Shown here piece after piece: positions 50,696 to 62,447 of a stretch of 64,000 nt of DNA. Under the pieces are notes generated by a model. It was not told the origin of the DNA. It did no database searches and worked only from the letters and a program-made list of their open reading frames with translations. The position numbers and the translations under genes were made by a program. The DNA lies in NCBI GenBank assembly GCA_023014485.1, contig JAJOZX010009424.1, positions 1-64,000 of the forward strand, read 5' to 3'. Within the stretch, counting starts at the first letter, position 1. Every line of letters begins with the position of its first letter. This DNA comes from Bathynomus jamesi (taxonomy: Eukaryota; Arthropoda; Malacostraca; Isopoda; Cirolanidae).

Positions 50696-50907
50696 TTATT
50701 TGAATATAAATAATTAACTGACAATTGTGATATATAATTAATTATGTTTACATACAATAAAAATACAGTATACATAAAATTAGTATTAATGTGGTTTACA
50801 ATTGAATTATGATGGGTAACTAATTTAAAATGAATTTATAGCTATTCCGAAATCAAGACGGTAAAATTAACATTTATCTTGAAACTAAAATAAGAGTATT
50901 CACTACA
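50696..50907 (-). repeat. 3' LTR of gypsy element, truncated
   Basis: This 212-bp piece is nearly identical to the first 214 bp (in element orientation, from TGTAGTGAATACTC) of the 5' LTR at 54947-55413. It is preceded by a polypurine tract (ggtgggggagtg, minus strand). The remaining about 250 bp of the LTR are missing; LINE sequence starts instead. Confidence 0.88.
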
Positions 50908-50930
50908 CACTCCCCCACCAGAGAGGAAGT

Positions 50931-51997
50931 TCAAAGAGTTCCGAACGACACAGATTTCCCCTGGACCTTTTTGGTAGCTACATGTACCTCGCTTAAGGTT
51001 GATTCCAAAAACGCAGGCTTAAGACGATCGATAGAAACCTTGTCGACCTTGGGACCGCGCTGGATGAGAAATGATTTGCGCGTACGTCGGAGAACTTCAT
51101 AGGGCCCGTCATATGGACATTGGAGAGGCCGTTTGGGACAGGTACACGAACGAAAACGTGGGTGCAAGACTGGAGGGCTGGGGAAACAAAGATGTTCTGT
51201 TGGCTAGTCAATCGAGGGGGAACAGGCTGAAGGGACTGCATGTGAGAGGAAAGTGTTTGAGCGAATTCCGTAGGATCACATGACTTATCCCCTGCAGTGA
51301 AGTAGCCACCTTGTAGCCGCAGTGTTGTTCCATAGACTAGTTCAGCCGCTGTAGTCTTCAGATCACTCTTAAATGTAGAGCGAATACCAAGCAACACGAG
51401 TGGAAGCTTATCCATCCAATGGGAGTCTTCGTGACACATAAGGGATGACTTCAGCTGGCGATGGAAGCGTTCGACGAGGCCGTTAGCTTGCGGATGATAC
51501 GCACAGGTATGCGCATGTACTGTACCCAACAAGCTGGTAAACTTCTTCCAAAGCGAAGACTCAAATTGGCGACCTTGGTCAGTGATGACTTTTGTCGGCA
51601 ATCCAAATCTTGATACCCATCCATGAAGAAAGGCTCTTGCAACAGTGTCCGCTTGGATATCAGGAAGTGGGATGGCTTCAGGCCATCTGGAAAAGCGGTC
51701 GAGACAGGTGAGCAGATAACGTTGGCCTTGAATCACTGGAAGAGGGCCAACAATGTCTACATGAATTACCTCAAATCGCTGGGATGGGGGCGGAAATGCG
51801 TCAAAGGGGGACCTGGTGTGCCTTTGGACTTTGGCACGCTGGCAGGCAAGGCACGTTTTGGTCCAATGTTTTGACATCCTTCCGCATCGAGGGCCAAACA
51901 AAGCGAGAGGTAACCAGGTGTTGCGAAGCACGGATACCAGGATGGGAGGGCTTATGAAGATCCGTGAAGACTGCTTGTCTGTGACATGGAGGGACAT
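50931..51997 (-). pseudogene. Gypsy integrase
   Basis: The catalytic core reads VIHVDIVGPLPVIQGQRYLL (first Asp), TKVITDQGRQFESSLWKKFT (second Asp) and HPQANGLVERFHRQLKSSLM (Glu), the DD35E triad in order. A preceding CLACQRAKVQRHT is part of the zinc-binding region. The C-terminus SFLIQRGPKVDKVSIDRLKP is a chromodomain-less GPY/F-type end in a second frame (51167-50931). One frameshift near 51150-51170 is visible; otherwise this is the best-preserved domain. Confidence 0.9.
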
Positions 51998-52876
51998 AAG
52001 GGCGAATAGCAGCTGTTGATACGTCGCAATAGAGGGGCACAGACAATCCTGGCATACTCATTTTCTTGAGGGAAAGTGAGTGAGTGGAGTCTTCTCTGAG
52101 CAGGTCTTGTAGTTCCGTATCCTTATCTTGATCCTGTGCAATAGCATTCCACAGTGTAGAGCTGAGGGTAACAGAAGTAATCTCTATTCTTGAAAGTGCA
52201 TCCGCTGGAGTGTTCAAGACACCTTTGATGTGGCGGATATCTGTGGTAAATTGCGAGATATAATCGAGTTGCCTGATGACTCTGGGAGAGTGGTTACAGC
52301 CGTTTTTATTGAAGACAGTGACCAAAGGTTTGTGGTCGGTAAAAACACAAAACTCTCGGCCTTCAAGGAAATGTTGAAAATGCTTCACGTTTAAGTAAAT
52401 AGCAAGAAGTTCACGTCCGAAAGCACTATAACGCGTTTGGGCTGGCTGCAGCTTTTTCGAGTAAAACGCGATGGGTGCTTGTTGACCGTTAATGGTTTGT
52501 TCCAACACCCCACCGATCGCAACATCTGATGCATCGACCGTCAGAGTTAGGGGGGCATCACTGATAGGAAATGACAGAGACAATGCACTATTGATAGCAT
52601 TTTGGCATTGTCGAACGCCTGTAAACTATCGCTACACCATACCAATTTCGTTACCTCGCGTTTGTGTGTGATCATAGCGTGTAGAGGAGCAAGAACACTG
52701 GCACAGTTTTTAATGAACTTGTGGTAATTTACCAAACCTAGAAACCGACGTAACTCACGCTGATTATTTGGCATAGGGTAATTTTTTATCACTTCACACT
52801 TGTCCTGAAGGGGGGTAATTTCGTGCTGCGAAATCGTGTGACCAAGAAATTCCAAGGTTGGCTGTGCAAACAACAC
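51801..52876 (-). pseudogene. Gypsy RT thumb and RNase H
   Basis: The frame at 52876-52547 holds FLGHTISQHEITPLQDKCEV and LRRFLGLVNYHKFIKN, the RT connection. The frame at 52583-51801 holds RNase H: LTLTVDASDVAIGGVLEQTI (first Asp), YSAFGRELLAIYLNVKHFQH (Glu), FCVFTDHKPL (Asp) and a TTDIRHIKGVLNTPADALSR end. It finishes in the integrase HHCC-like region PCHRQAVFTDLHKPSHPG. A frameshift separates the two parts. Confidence 0.88.
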
Positions 52877-53753
52877 TTAGATGCATTAATAGTAACACCG
52901 TATTGTTCTAAGCGTTGAAAGAGGAGTGAAAGATGTTCCTTATGTTCCTCTTCCGTTGAGCTGGCCACAAGCAAATCATCGATGTAGGCATAAACAAAGT
53001 CTAAGCCTCTGGTGACCTCATCTATAAACCTCTGAAAGGTTTGCGCAGCATTCCGTAGCCCGAACGGCATCTTCACAAATTCGAATAACCCAAATGGTGT
53101 ACAAACTGCAGTCCTGGGAATATCCGAAGGCTCTACGGGAATGTGGTGGAAAGCCTTAACGAGGTCTATTTTACTGAAGATAGATTTGCCGTGGAGAAGA
53201 GAAGTAAAGTCTTGGACATTGGTACCGGATATCGGTCCGGGCTGGTTGTCGAATTCAAAAACCGGTAATCCCCACATGGTCTCCAGTCTCCTGACTTCTT
53301 CTGGACCAGGTGTAGGGGAGAGGACCAACTGCTTTTGGAAGGTCTTATTATCCCAAGATCTATCATAAGCTGGAATTCCGATTTGGCAGCTTTCAGTTTG
53401 TCCGGGGCAAGACGTCTGGGTTTTGCAAACACAGGGGGACCTTTTGTTGTAATGTGATGGGTAATGGTGTGCTTAATGGTATCACCCATCTGCATCGGTT
53501 GAAGAATTCCTGGATATCGCTGGAAAAGGCACTGGTACATGGAATTAGGGGGAACGAGGGAAAGTGCAGAGTTCGAGGCGTCCGGAAGGGCAACCTGTTT
53601 GGCAAGAACAGAAAGCAGTGTGGCCTGGTCGCATAAGCGTCGCTTGTCAAGATCCACCAGGAGTTTGAAATGCTGGAGGAAGTCAGCGCCGATTATGGGA
53701 TGCTGCACTTGAGCACAGATGAAAATCCACTTGAAGGATCGGTGAAGGCCCAA
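52789..53753 (-). pseudogene. Gypsy reverse transcriptase
   Basis: Blocks: [20 protein letters not shown] (end of protease), [60 protein letters not shown] (motif A Asp), MPFGLRNAAQTFQRFIDEVT and VYAYIDDLLVAS (catalytic YIDD). A frameshift near 53170-53330 splits it into two overlapping frames. Confidence 0.9.
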
Positions 53754-53755
53754 GT

Positions 53756-53950
53756 TTAGTTCACGCGACTGAGTACCGTACGTGGGTATGCGTGAACCGT
53801 TAGCAGCGTATAGACGCGGAGATTCCGAGTGCGTATGACCAGATTTTGAGGGAATACACTGACTGACGCTCCGGTATCGACCAAGAAATTGACACCAGAG
53901 TTCCTGTCCTTTATGAATAACAGGTTGGCAGTGCGAGTACTAGACGCCAT
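53756..53950 (-). pseudogene. Gypsy aspartic protease
   Basis: [20 protein letters not shown] contains the catalytic DTGAS motif of a retroviral-type aspartic protease, followed by VSVFPQNLV. The frame then shifts into the one that starts at 53753. Confidence 0.88.
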
Positions 53951-54003
53951 TAGGACTCGCTGCTGGGTTTTCCGACGAAAAATTGCAAAGGGAGATGCAC
54001 TTC

Positions 54004-54711
54004 CTAGCTTCTTTCCAAATTTAGAGTGGTAGAAGCAGATCTTCCCGGAACTCGAACGATGCCTCTTCGTAAATCTTGACCGAGAATGGCTTCTTTGCCG
54101 TTGATTTTGTAGCAGAGAACAAACGTGGTTGATTGTTGACTTAACTCTTCCACTTTCAACTCCAGTTCCGATTGTGTGTTCACGTTGTTGACCGGAGCTG
54201 TGTCAATCTCCACTACTTTGTCGGCAGTTTCTGCTAGTTTATCAACTGGAGTAGCAGGATCCATAGTGGCCAAGACACGCTGAGCTGATGAAGGAAGTTT
54301 CTGCAAGAACAACTGTCTAAAGATGTCCTTATCGAAGGTTTGTGCGCGTTCGCCTAGAGCGCACTGCATAGCCCTCAGCATTTGAGTGGGCTTACGGTCT
54401 CCAAGTTCTTCTTTTGAGATTAACTGATGTAGTTTCTCACGCTCGGAGACAGTGGTGCGGCACAGGATGGCAGACTTCAGATCGTTGTATGGGTCCTCAC
54501 TCGTGGAAGTAGACACGATGACGTCACGGACTTCAGAGATGATGCTCGCTGGTAGAGAGGACAAAACATGATCGTATTTTGTCCTGCTAGCGGTGATCCT
54601 TCCCAAGTTGAATTGTGATTCCACTTGATGGAACCAAATAAATGGATCACCCGGCCAGAAGACGGGGAGCTTTACGCTCAAGTGGGAGATGGCACCAGCG
54701 TCGTCAGGCAT
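54004..54711 (-). pseudogene. Gypsy gag-like protein
   Basis: The start is MPDDAGAISHLSVKLPVFWP at 54711. FIWFHQVESQFNLGRITASR, VSEREKLHQLISKEELGDRK and LFLQKLPSSAQRVLATM follow, the typical capsid-like region of this gypsy group (A-clade type in arthropods). No clean CCHC knuckle was seen before the stop at 54004. About 235 codons. Confidence 0.85.
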
Positions 54712-54819
54712 CTTCTCCTATGCTTGCTGACGTACAAGCAAGACGACAAGTTACCAACGAAGGAGTGGAGGTTGAGACGAGCGCAGGCACAGAGCGCACG
54801 GGCAGGGGTGAGGGGCAGA

Positions 54820-54922
54820 GGGCACGAGCGACGTTACAGTCTGGTCCTAGTCGCTCGGGTGAAGGGGGTGATGGGCACGAACGACGTTACAGTCTAGTCC
54901 TAGTCGTTCGGGTAAAAGGGGG
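54820..54922. repeat. 53-bp tandem duplication in the gypsy leader
   Basis: The unit ggcacgagcgacgttacagt ... gtcgctcgggt at 54821 recurs at about 54874 with several point differences, in the leader between primer-binding site and gag. Confidence 0.85.
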
Positions 54923-54946
54923 GAATCCAACTCCGGGGTCACCAAT

Positions 54947-55413
54947 TGTTGGTTTTCGTCGTCGTCGCCGTTGGGCCTAGGCAAGCTACGGCTTGGGACC
55001 GTAGCGCATCTATCCGGTATAGGTTAACCTGGATGATGTAGCCATAAGCACTGCCGCTGGTTAAGTGCCAACCAGTGATTATCTCACTAGCCGTATTGAG
55101 TCCGTTAGGCGAAACTGCGACAGTACCAAGGATGGAAAATATAACCCTTGGATTTCTATTATTTATTTGCAAAATGGACATGGTATTAGATTAAAATAAT
55201 TATTTGAATATAAATAATTAACTGACAATTGTGATATATAATTAATTATGTTTACATACAATAAAATAATAATTATACATAAAATTAGTATTAATGTGGT
55301 TTACAATTGAATTATGATGGGTAACTAATTTAAAATGAATTTATAGCTATTCCGAAATTCAAGACGGTAAAATTAACATTTATCTTGAAACTAAAATAAG
55401 AGTATTCACTACA
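54947..55413 (-). repeat. 5' LTR of gypsy element
   Basis: In element orientation it runs from TGTAGTGAATACTC (55413) to ...AACCAACA (54947), 467 bp, with TG/CA ends, and is followed by the primer-binding site attggtgaccccgg. The outer half is shared with the truncated 3' LTR at 50696-50907. Confidence 0.88.
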
Positions 55414-56830
55414 CGTTGAATCTTTCCAGTGTCTCCAAGAAATGGTAAATTTTCTCTTTAACTATTCTTTCAAGTACTTTGGTGATGTGGGACGTCAATG
55501 ACTCTGGTTTATAGTTCTGTGCTGAGATCTGTTCCTCCTTATATATAGGTGCAATGTTTGCTCTTTTCAAGATGCTCGGTATTTCCCGTGTCTAGGGATC
55601 TTCTCCACATCCAGTATAAAGGTGTAGCTATTTACTTTTTACAATTTTTAATCAATAATGCGTTCCATTTGTCCGGACCTGCAGTTGAATGTGGTTTCAT
55701 TTGCCATATAGCTCTCGCTACATCTCGGGGTAAAATCAAAGTCTGGTATACACTCTCCTTGCAATTTCTCTTCAAACAACGCATCTGTCAGGTATCGCTT
55801 TGTCACTTTTTGGGGTACTGGAAACTGATCATACTGGGCTCTCAATGTTTCAAATATTTCTCTTGGATCGTCGGTTAGTCCATTATTTCTCTTCCTTAGG
55901 GCCCAATAGCCGCGCGCATTTTTGTTTTCCTTTTCGCATAGCTATAAAAGTATTTTGGATTTCCTTTATTGCTTCTACCGCCTTTTCCTCCCCTCTCTGT
56001 ATGGTCCTTAATCAGGGATTGTATTCCCTATCGATACCTCCAGTTTTTCTTGTATTATTTCTGGCATTATCTTCGCAGTGGCTAACTTCGCCTTCACTCT
56101 CTTTTGCGGAATAGTCTTCTCTTTGCCTCTCTAGCCAGCTCCTCTTTCCTTTGGCTGTGATTTCGGAGCATATTTTTCTAAAATTCTCAGCGTTTTTTCC
56201 TCCAACGTTGTTAGCATTCTTCAGTTGTTTTATTCTCTAAAACTGTTCTCCACTCTATTTGGGCCATGTGCGATCTGATTGCTTCCCAATTTATAATCTT
56301 GGAGTTTAAGTTAAAGGCCCCAAGCCTGCTTCTTTCCTCAATATGTGTATTGTCTTTTAATTTTGTTGTCACAGTTGTTGATATCTCGATTAAATTGTGG
56401 TCTGAAACAATGGTTGGGGTTATTTTTATATCAGCAATCAAGTTCGTGTTATTCGTGAATACCAGAGCTAGGCAGTTATTTTTTCTGGTATTTTCTGTTA
56501 TCTCCTGTGTCAGCATAAACTCATTTGTGAGAGCCATCAACATTTTTGCTTGCTCCTGGTCTTCTCTTGTGCCTCCCTTGTCCTGGTGTATATATTCCTA
56601 ACCATTCCTATCCACCTTTTTGTATTTTATAAATGGGAAGTTAAAGTCTCTGCAGATCATTATATTGGGGGATGGAGGGTTTATGGCCTTTATTAGCTTT
56701 TTGATATCATCAATGGCCTCCGAGAATTTTTCGGTTGGGGTGTTTGGAGGTCTATAGATGACTATCAGTATCACGTTTAGTTTTTCTATTTTCACTGCTA
56801 GGAATTCCACAAAGCTGTTTGATTTACTTA
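55414..56830 (-). pseudogene. CR1-like LINE 5' part: endonuclease and RT start
   Basis: On the minus strand: ILIVIYRPPNTPTEKFSEAI and ICRDFNFPFIKYKKVD (GDFN-type box, Gly to Arg), TPTIVSDHNLIEISTTVTTK (SDH box), NSKIINWEAIRSHMAQIEWR, then RT start AQNYKPESLTSHITKVLERI at about 55470. Frames shift between blocks. It ends exactly at the gypsy 5' LTR; the 3' part of a matching LINE is at 49880-50693. Confidence 0.82.
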
Positions 56831-56914
56831 TTATCGTCTGTCATAATTATGACCTTCATGTACATATATAGCACAGCCACCTTTACGTCTCGTTCTTCTA
56901 TCTGCTCTTAGTAA

Positions 56915-58330
56915 TCAACCTAATTAATAAATTATTTAACATTCATTGATCTAAAAGATCTGATGACCTCAGCCAAAGCATTTATCATTAACTATTAATA
57001 ATACTCACTTATAACATTATCAAGTAACCGTAATTATCATCATTCCTTATAGTACCGATTTACGCATCAAACTGGTTGCATACATAATTGGCCATTATAA
57101 ATGGGTACTATAAATTGGTGACGACCCGGATTGATTCGAATACCCATACCCAGCCAAAGTATAAGTAAAATCAGTGCAACCATTTTTTTAAGTGACATTA
57201 AAAATAAACTGTAATTAACATTCAAATTTCTTCTGCATAAGGAAACGAACAAAATTTGAAAATTTTCTCCACATGGAGCGTTTGCACCCAACGGACCAGA
57301 AACTACGGCCAGCGTCCCCCCCGTTTACAAGGAGGTAAATCCAGCTCACTTTCTCCCCGGTTGACGGTGGCCCACCCCATTTTCAACCCTCCTCGCTTCG
57401 AAGTTTCTTGCGCAGTTTCGTCAAAATCTTATCCAAATATATTCAACGGTCATTTTCGGCCGCTGTACAATAATCATTTGGCAAAACCTCTTTTGACGAC
57501 ACTCCTATTTCACCAGCGAATTTTTCATCAAGCACGACGTGTGTTTTTCACCCCACCCCACCCATACGGGAAGGTTTAAAAAGCATTCTTCAACCAAACA
57601 AGCACGGATACACACATCCACGCAACGTGAGGGCATACTGCAAGCATAGACACACCAGGCACAGGGTTGGGATCCCCTGCTTTCTTCAGCTGTCTCTTTG
57701 CATCATTCCGTGGATTCACTACTCTTGCTTGTTTCCATGAAAGACGTTTTTTCTCCCTTCGGCAGGAACGTCGTCGAGGAGAATTTCACGCGACAAACTG
57801 GGCATCGCATATGACTTCAATACAGTCCCCCTGCCTTCCCTCGTCGCCTCCCTTTCTCCACCACTCGCTCTGCGTTCCTACCTTCCCCAACTCCATTTCC
57901 CTGTGGACTAGCCGAGTTCCTCCCTCCCGTTCCCAAAGCCTCCCCCATTCCTCCCTTCGTGCGGGCCCCATCGGCCCCGTTGTCATTTACTTAACTTTAT
58001 ATAAAGACTAATCATCTACCTCGCGCGTTATTATTTCAAGTGTATACATTGTTGCAACTGTAAACATGTTTCTTTCTCATTCATAAATCATTTATTTTGT
58101 GTAATAAAGGAAGAGAGCTCATTCTATCAATCACCCAAATTAATAACTTAATGAATAATATTCTTTGATCTAAAAGATCTGGTGACCTCAGCCAAAGCAT
58201 TTATCATTACCTATTAATAACAATCACTTATAACATTAACAAGTAACCGTAATTATCATCATTCCTTACAGTACCGATTTACGCATCAAACTGGCTTCAT
58301 TCATAATTGGTCATTATAAATGGGTACAAT
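56915..58330 (+). mobile_element. Non-autonomous LTR retrotransposon (TRIM-like)
   Basis: Two direct repeats of about 190-200 bp (56915-57112 and 58115-58330) share tgatctaaaagatctg, gacctcagccaaagcattta and cattataaatgggtac. Right after the first repeat comes attggtgacgacccgg, similar to the gypsy primer-binding site in this window. A purine-rich aaaggaagagag lies just before the second repeat. The 1-kb interior is GC-richer and has no gag or pol motif. Confidence 0.72.
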
Positions 58331-59139
58331 ACATATATCGGGTAGGATAAAAAAAGGAAGACCTCGAACTTTGGCTGTAAAATCCAAAGTTATGGTCAGA
58401 TTTCAATATTATTTCACATCCCACAACTAAGTAAATTTCCTATGCGGTGAGCGGATTTCAAAGGAAACTAATGAAAATTACAGATTTATTGAACATTTCT
58501 TTATGCCACTGGAAATTCTCCTTTTCCACTACTACTGCATTGTCGGGTCGGCAAAAAAAAAGGGAGACTTTTAAATCCTTTATATCTCCGCAAATACGGT
58601 ACTTGGAACCATGAAATTTTAGTATGTTAGTACTAGGTAATTTTCTGGTTCGTTTGCCATCTTTTAGCATTTTAGCTGAGAAATTGGATTTATGGCGAAT
58701 GTTCCAGAAAAACTTGCTAATGATATAGTCCGGTTCACTATGTCAATAAAAATACTTTCGTTCAAAATTTATGGAGATTAGCAAACCAGGGCATTTTTGG
58801 AAAGCTTATGGCATCAGGAATCTGAAAATCAATGTTTACATTTGCGCAGATGCCTACATAGCCGCCATTTTGGATTTTCAAAATGGCCGCCATAAAATAA
58901 GAATTTCCAAATATCTCAGCTTGTAATTAACATAGAAACTTCATTCTAAATGCTAATCCTATGTTTCCAGGCCCAAGGAATCCAAAGCTTATGTCAAATT
59001 AGTGATTATGAACACCAAAAACCAAGAAAAGAAGTTGTGAAATTATGTTTGTATTTTCATGAAAAAATGCACACTCAAATTGTTGGTAGTGACAACAGCA
59101 TACGTAAAGACGTATTTCCTATCTCAGTTTGACACATTA
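58331..59139. other. No recognised coding sequence
   Basis: AT-rich DNA that is probably the 3' flank of the minus-strand Cys-tail gene. The block aaaatggccgcca at about 58875-58895 is mirrored by a nearby gccgccattttg (inverted, about 58861), forming a short hairpin. Confidence 0.4.
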
Positions 59140-59821
59140 TTACACATTATCATCACTCTCAGTGTCATATTCAACATTACAGTCTGCATCGTTTTCGCAT
59201 TCTGTGCCGCACAAGCATAGTTCTGTGCAAGGCAAGTTATTCATTCTGCATGAACATCTCTGTGTAGAACAGTTGGTTTTGCAGTGGCATCTGACCAGCT
59301 CGATGATGGCTTGCGGGGCAGGAGGAACCTTTGTGGTGACTGGCAGTATTTGGACACTTTTGTCCTGATAGTAACCAAATTTCAGGGGGTCAAAAGGCTG
59401 TTGCTGCATAACATTGGCTTGGCACCATACTCGGCTTTGTAACCGCACACGCTGGATGTGTTCCTCAAGTGCACCGAGTGTAGGAGGTAAGTTGTTGCTT
59501 TCAGCTAGGTGTTTACAAAACAGATGCTACCTTAGATCAGGGATACTTGCAATGTGAATACCCTTGGGACAGTAGCTTCAGCACACATATTTGGCCAATA
59601 CGTCTTTCACCTCCTGTGTTAGGTCACCTTTCTCCAATAGTTTCATCAGTACTCTGACTAAGTGCATGTCAGCTTTCATATACTGCTGAAACCATTTTGT
59701 TTTCCCTATTCCTGAGAATTTTCCAACATTGTTTGCTCCAGTAAAGACTTTCAACATGGCTTCAGACACAAGAGATCCTGCCTTACTGAACTTATAGACC
59801 ATTGCAATACAATCCTACAAT

Positions 59822-61165
59822 ACTTGGGAGAAAACCACAATGTTGATGTCATCTATCTAGACTGCAAAAGCTTTTGACAAGGTTGACCATGGTATATTAT
59901 TCCATAAACTAAAAGAACTTGGTATTTGTGGAAAAGTAGGAAAATGGATCCATGCCTTTCTCTCTGACAGAAAACAAATAACAACTGTAAATGGAGCAAG
60001 ATCTATAGAAAAAGAAGTGATTAGTGGATTGCCGCAAGGCACAGTACTAGGACCAATTCTATTTATTATAATGCTAAACAATATAAACTGTAACCTAGGA
60101 AGCTCTCTCCTGTCATTCGCAGATGATACCAGAATACTAAGACCAATTACAGAAAAAGAAGACTGTGTAGAGCTACAAAAAGATCTACAAACTATATATG
60201 CATGGGCAGATGCAAACAATATGGCCTTCAATGAAGACAAATTTGAACTAATTAAGTATGGACCAAATAAATACATGAAAGAACAATTCAACTACACTGG
60301 ACCCACAGGAAAAGATATTGCACAAACTGATCATGTCAGGGATCTAGGGATTATATTATCTGAAGATGCAACATTCAACAGGCACATTGACAAAGTAACC
60401 TCATCATGCAAACAACTAATAGGATATATACTGAGGACATTCAGAACTAGGGACAGTATGACCATGCTTACCCTGTGGAAATCACTTGTCCTTCCACGCA
60501 TTGACTACTGCTCTCAATTATGGTTTCCCCACAAACAGAATGAATTGCAAAAAATTGAGGGCCTACAAAGAACCTTTACCTCGTATATTAAACAACCTGA
60601 TGGGCAACAGGTGAGTAAAAACAAATTAAACTACTGGGATAGGCTTAGAGGCCTCAACCTTTATTCCATAGAGAGAAGGTTTGAGAGATACATCCTAATC
60701 TACACCTGGAAAATTCTAGAAGGGCTTTTAGTTGCCCCCAATACTGAACCAATTGTGCCCACCTTAACAAGAACTGGCAGAATGTGTAAAAATATCACCT
60801 CCCACCAAACAGTCTGAGAAGGATTCAAACCTTCAATATAATAGTATCTCTAGGCAGGGTTCTCGCCTGTTTAACTCCTTGCCTCAGTACCTTAGAGATA
60901 TAAGTGCAGTCCCAGTAGATACTTTTAAAAAACACTTGGACATGTTTTTAGCCAACATACCCGACCAACCCACAGTGTCAGGGTATTCCTCTGCCAGACC
61001 AGCCCCCACAAATTCAATAGGGGACCAAATCGTATGGCAGGAGCAAGAGAAAAGAAGGGTGGCGACCCCGTCGTAGCCCCGCCTCAGGAGGCGCTGAGTG
61101 GACTTCGTGGGAGCAGCGCACCCTTGAGGCAGAAGCGCTTTAAGGTAAGGTAAATTTAAGGTGAG
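59822..61165 (+). mobile_element. 5'-truncated CR1-like LINE inserted in the Cys-tail gene
   Basis: It begins within the RT just before motif A (AKAFDKVDHG) and ends with a short gtaag-type tandem tail (aaggtaaggtaaatttaagg, about 61140-61165). 5' truncation is usual for LINE insertions. It is the best-preserved RT segment in the window. Confidence 0.82.
59861..60820 (+). pseudogene. CR1-like reverse transcriptase, 3' half
   Basis: The frame is open for about 320 codons from motif A: AKAFDKVDHGILFHKLKELG, EVISGLPQGTVLGPILFII, SLLSFADDTRILRPITEKED (catalytic FADD), MAFNEDKFELIKYG, RIDYCSQLWFPHKQNELQKI, EGLQRTFTSYI and YSIERRFERYILIYTWKILE. It ends at 60820; the C-terminal tail (LRDISAVPVDTFKKHLDMFL) continues in another frame at 60879-61076. 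All visible RT motifs after motif A are intact, but the element lacks its 5' half. Confidence 0.88.
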
Positions 61166-61883
61166 TGAATGCGTGGAATACAGGTAAAGCTTGCGCCTTT
61201 TCTTTGCCCAAAGCTCTCCAGATTGGCTCTATTTTGACTGCACCTGATACCATCAAAATAGATGTCTTTTTGCAGAGCTTGTCATAGTGTGCCACAGCCA
61301 GAACCAAGACGTCAGTATCAGGAGTGAAGAATAATTACTGAAATAAAACGATGAACATTGAGCAATGAATAAAAGTTTCAAAAGTTATTGAAAAAGTTAT
61401 TCAGTGAGCTCATCCTTATATTGTTCTTGATTATTTCAATTGTAAATAAAAAATTTAGGGGTACTGCAGTTCCGCAGTGCCTACCGACGAGCCGCCACTG
61501 GTCATAAGGTTCATTTTCCCGTCCTTCGGGAGGTCAGGTAGAGTGTGGTCACACACCGTGGGAAAAAAGGAAAAAAGTCGGTCGGATCGAGAACAGATAA
61601 GTATCACTAATACTCTTTCTTTTACAGATCTTTCGTCGGTAGTTTAATTATATATTCATTTAGTATAAATTTGTGTTACAAGAATCTATTTCTGCGTTTC
61701 AGGAACGTTTTTGCGGGTTTGCTAAGGTGACGGCAAAATAAGCACGCGGTAGACCAACGTTGTAATATATAAATTTCCAAACGCTCGTTTTTAGTTTTTG
61801 TTTTTTAACTAATTAAGAACATTGCACCCCCGTCAATTACTTGCAGTCGCTGTGAAGGGAAATTTGCTGCTTACACGTTTACA

Positions 61884-62447
61884 ATGGCTAATAATAATGA
61901 ACAGTTAGTTTGCAGGTGGTGCTCAAACATGGAAGTGCTGAGGAACGAGTTAGAACGTGAGAGGGAGGCCATAGTTAGGCTTGAAGAAAGCGTGATGCTC
62001 CTGACGGGAAAATTAGAATCCCTTGAGACTCCAGTTATGACCCCTCCTGCCTCAGTTTCTAATAATAATATAAATAGTACTAATAGCCCTCTCTCTTCCC
62101 CTACTTCCCAACCCTAAGTTCGAGTGCTTAATGGAGCACCATTGAGAAAACCTAAGAATTGTCTAGCAGTAATAACAAACAACAAGTTTTCTGTTTTAGG
62201 TTTCGAAGATGCTGATGAACCGGAAATACGACTCGTTGGCGATTCCATTGTTCGAGGGCAGCTCGAGGAATTCTGTGGGAGAAACCCTCGTCGTAGGCGC
62301 CGTTACTGCTACCCTGGTGCAAGGGTGGAGGATATAACAAATAGTGTTAAACATATTACAAACGGTACCGCCAAGGACAGAACGTATGTTATTCATGTCG
62401 GTACTAATAACGTTTTAAATTCTAAATCGGAAGAACTGCTGTTTTAA
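61884..62447 (+). pseudogene. LINE ORF1: coiled-coil and SGNH esterase, copy 2
   Basis: Starting MANNNEQLVCRWCSN, it has the coiled coil LRNELEREREAIVRLEESV, a stop near 62115, then KFSVLGFEDADEPEIRLVGD, DSIVRGQLEEFCGRNPRRRR, and RTYVIHVGTNNVLNSKSEEL with the GTNN block III of SGNH esterases. GDGLHFNDVRTARLGRLF (about 62598-62650) lies in a shifted frame. Together the GDS, GTNN and D-x-x-H blocks give the complete esterase signature. Confidence 0.85.

Larger units (their letters stand above)
50694..55413 (-). mobile_element. Ty3/gypsy LTR retrotransposon
   Basis: Minus-strand order: 5' LTR (55413-54947), primer-binding site tggtgaccccg (54933-54943), gag, protease, reverse transcriptase, RNase H, integrase, polypurine tract and truncated 3' LTR. 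The domain order PR-RT-RH-IN is that of Ty3/gypsy. No envelope-like frame is present. Frameshifts in most domains and the loss of half of the 3' LTR make it inactive. Confidence 0.93.
59140..61335 (-). pseudogene. Multicopy-type protein with Cys-rich (CXC-like) tail, split by a LINE
   Basis: On the minus strand the last segment (59448-59140) reads QSRVWCQANVMQQQPFDPLK, then VRCHCKTNCSTQRCSCRMNN, LPCTELCLCGTECEN and an acidic end. The segment at 59802-59578 reads FTGANNVGKFSGIGKTKWFQ. The upstream part (61170-61335) reads AVAHYDKLCKKTSILMVSGA-like and LPVFHAF-like blocks. I recognise this as a repeated animal protein type with a TGxDxxGxFxGxGK box and Cys-rich tail; function unknown. A LINE at 59822-61165 splits it. 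Confidence 0.55.

Noticed and set aside
57256..58011. GC-rich open frames as host exons or a CpG-type promoter
   Set aside because: They lie inside the short LTR element; the peptides show no domain and both strands are open because of composition.
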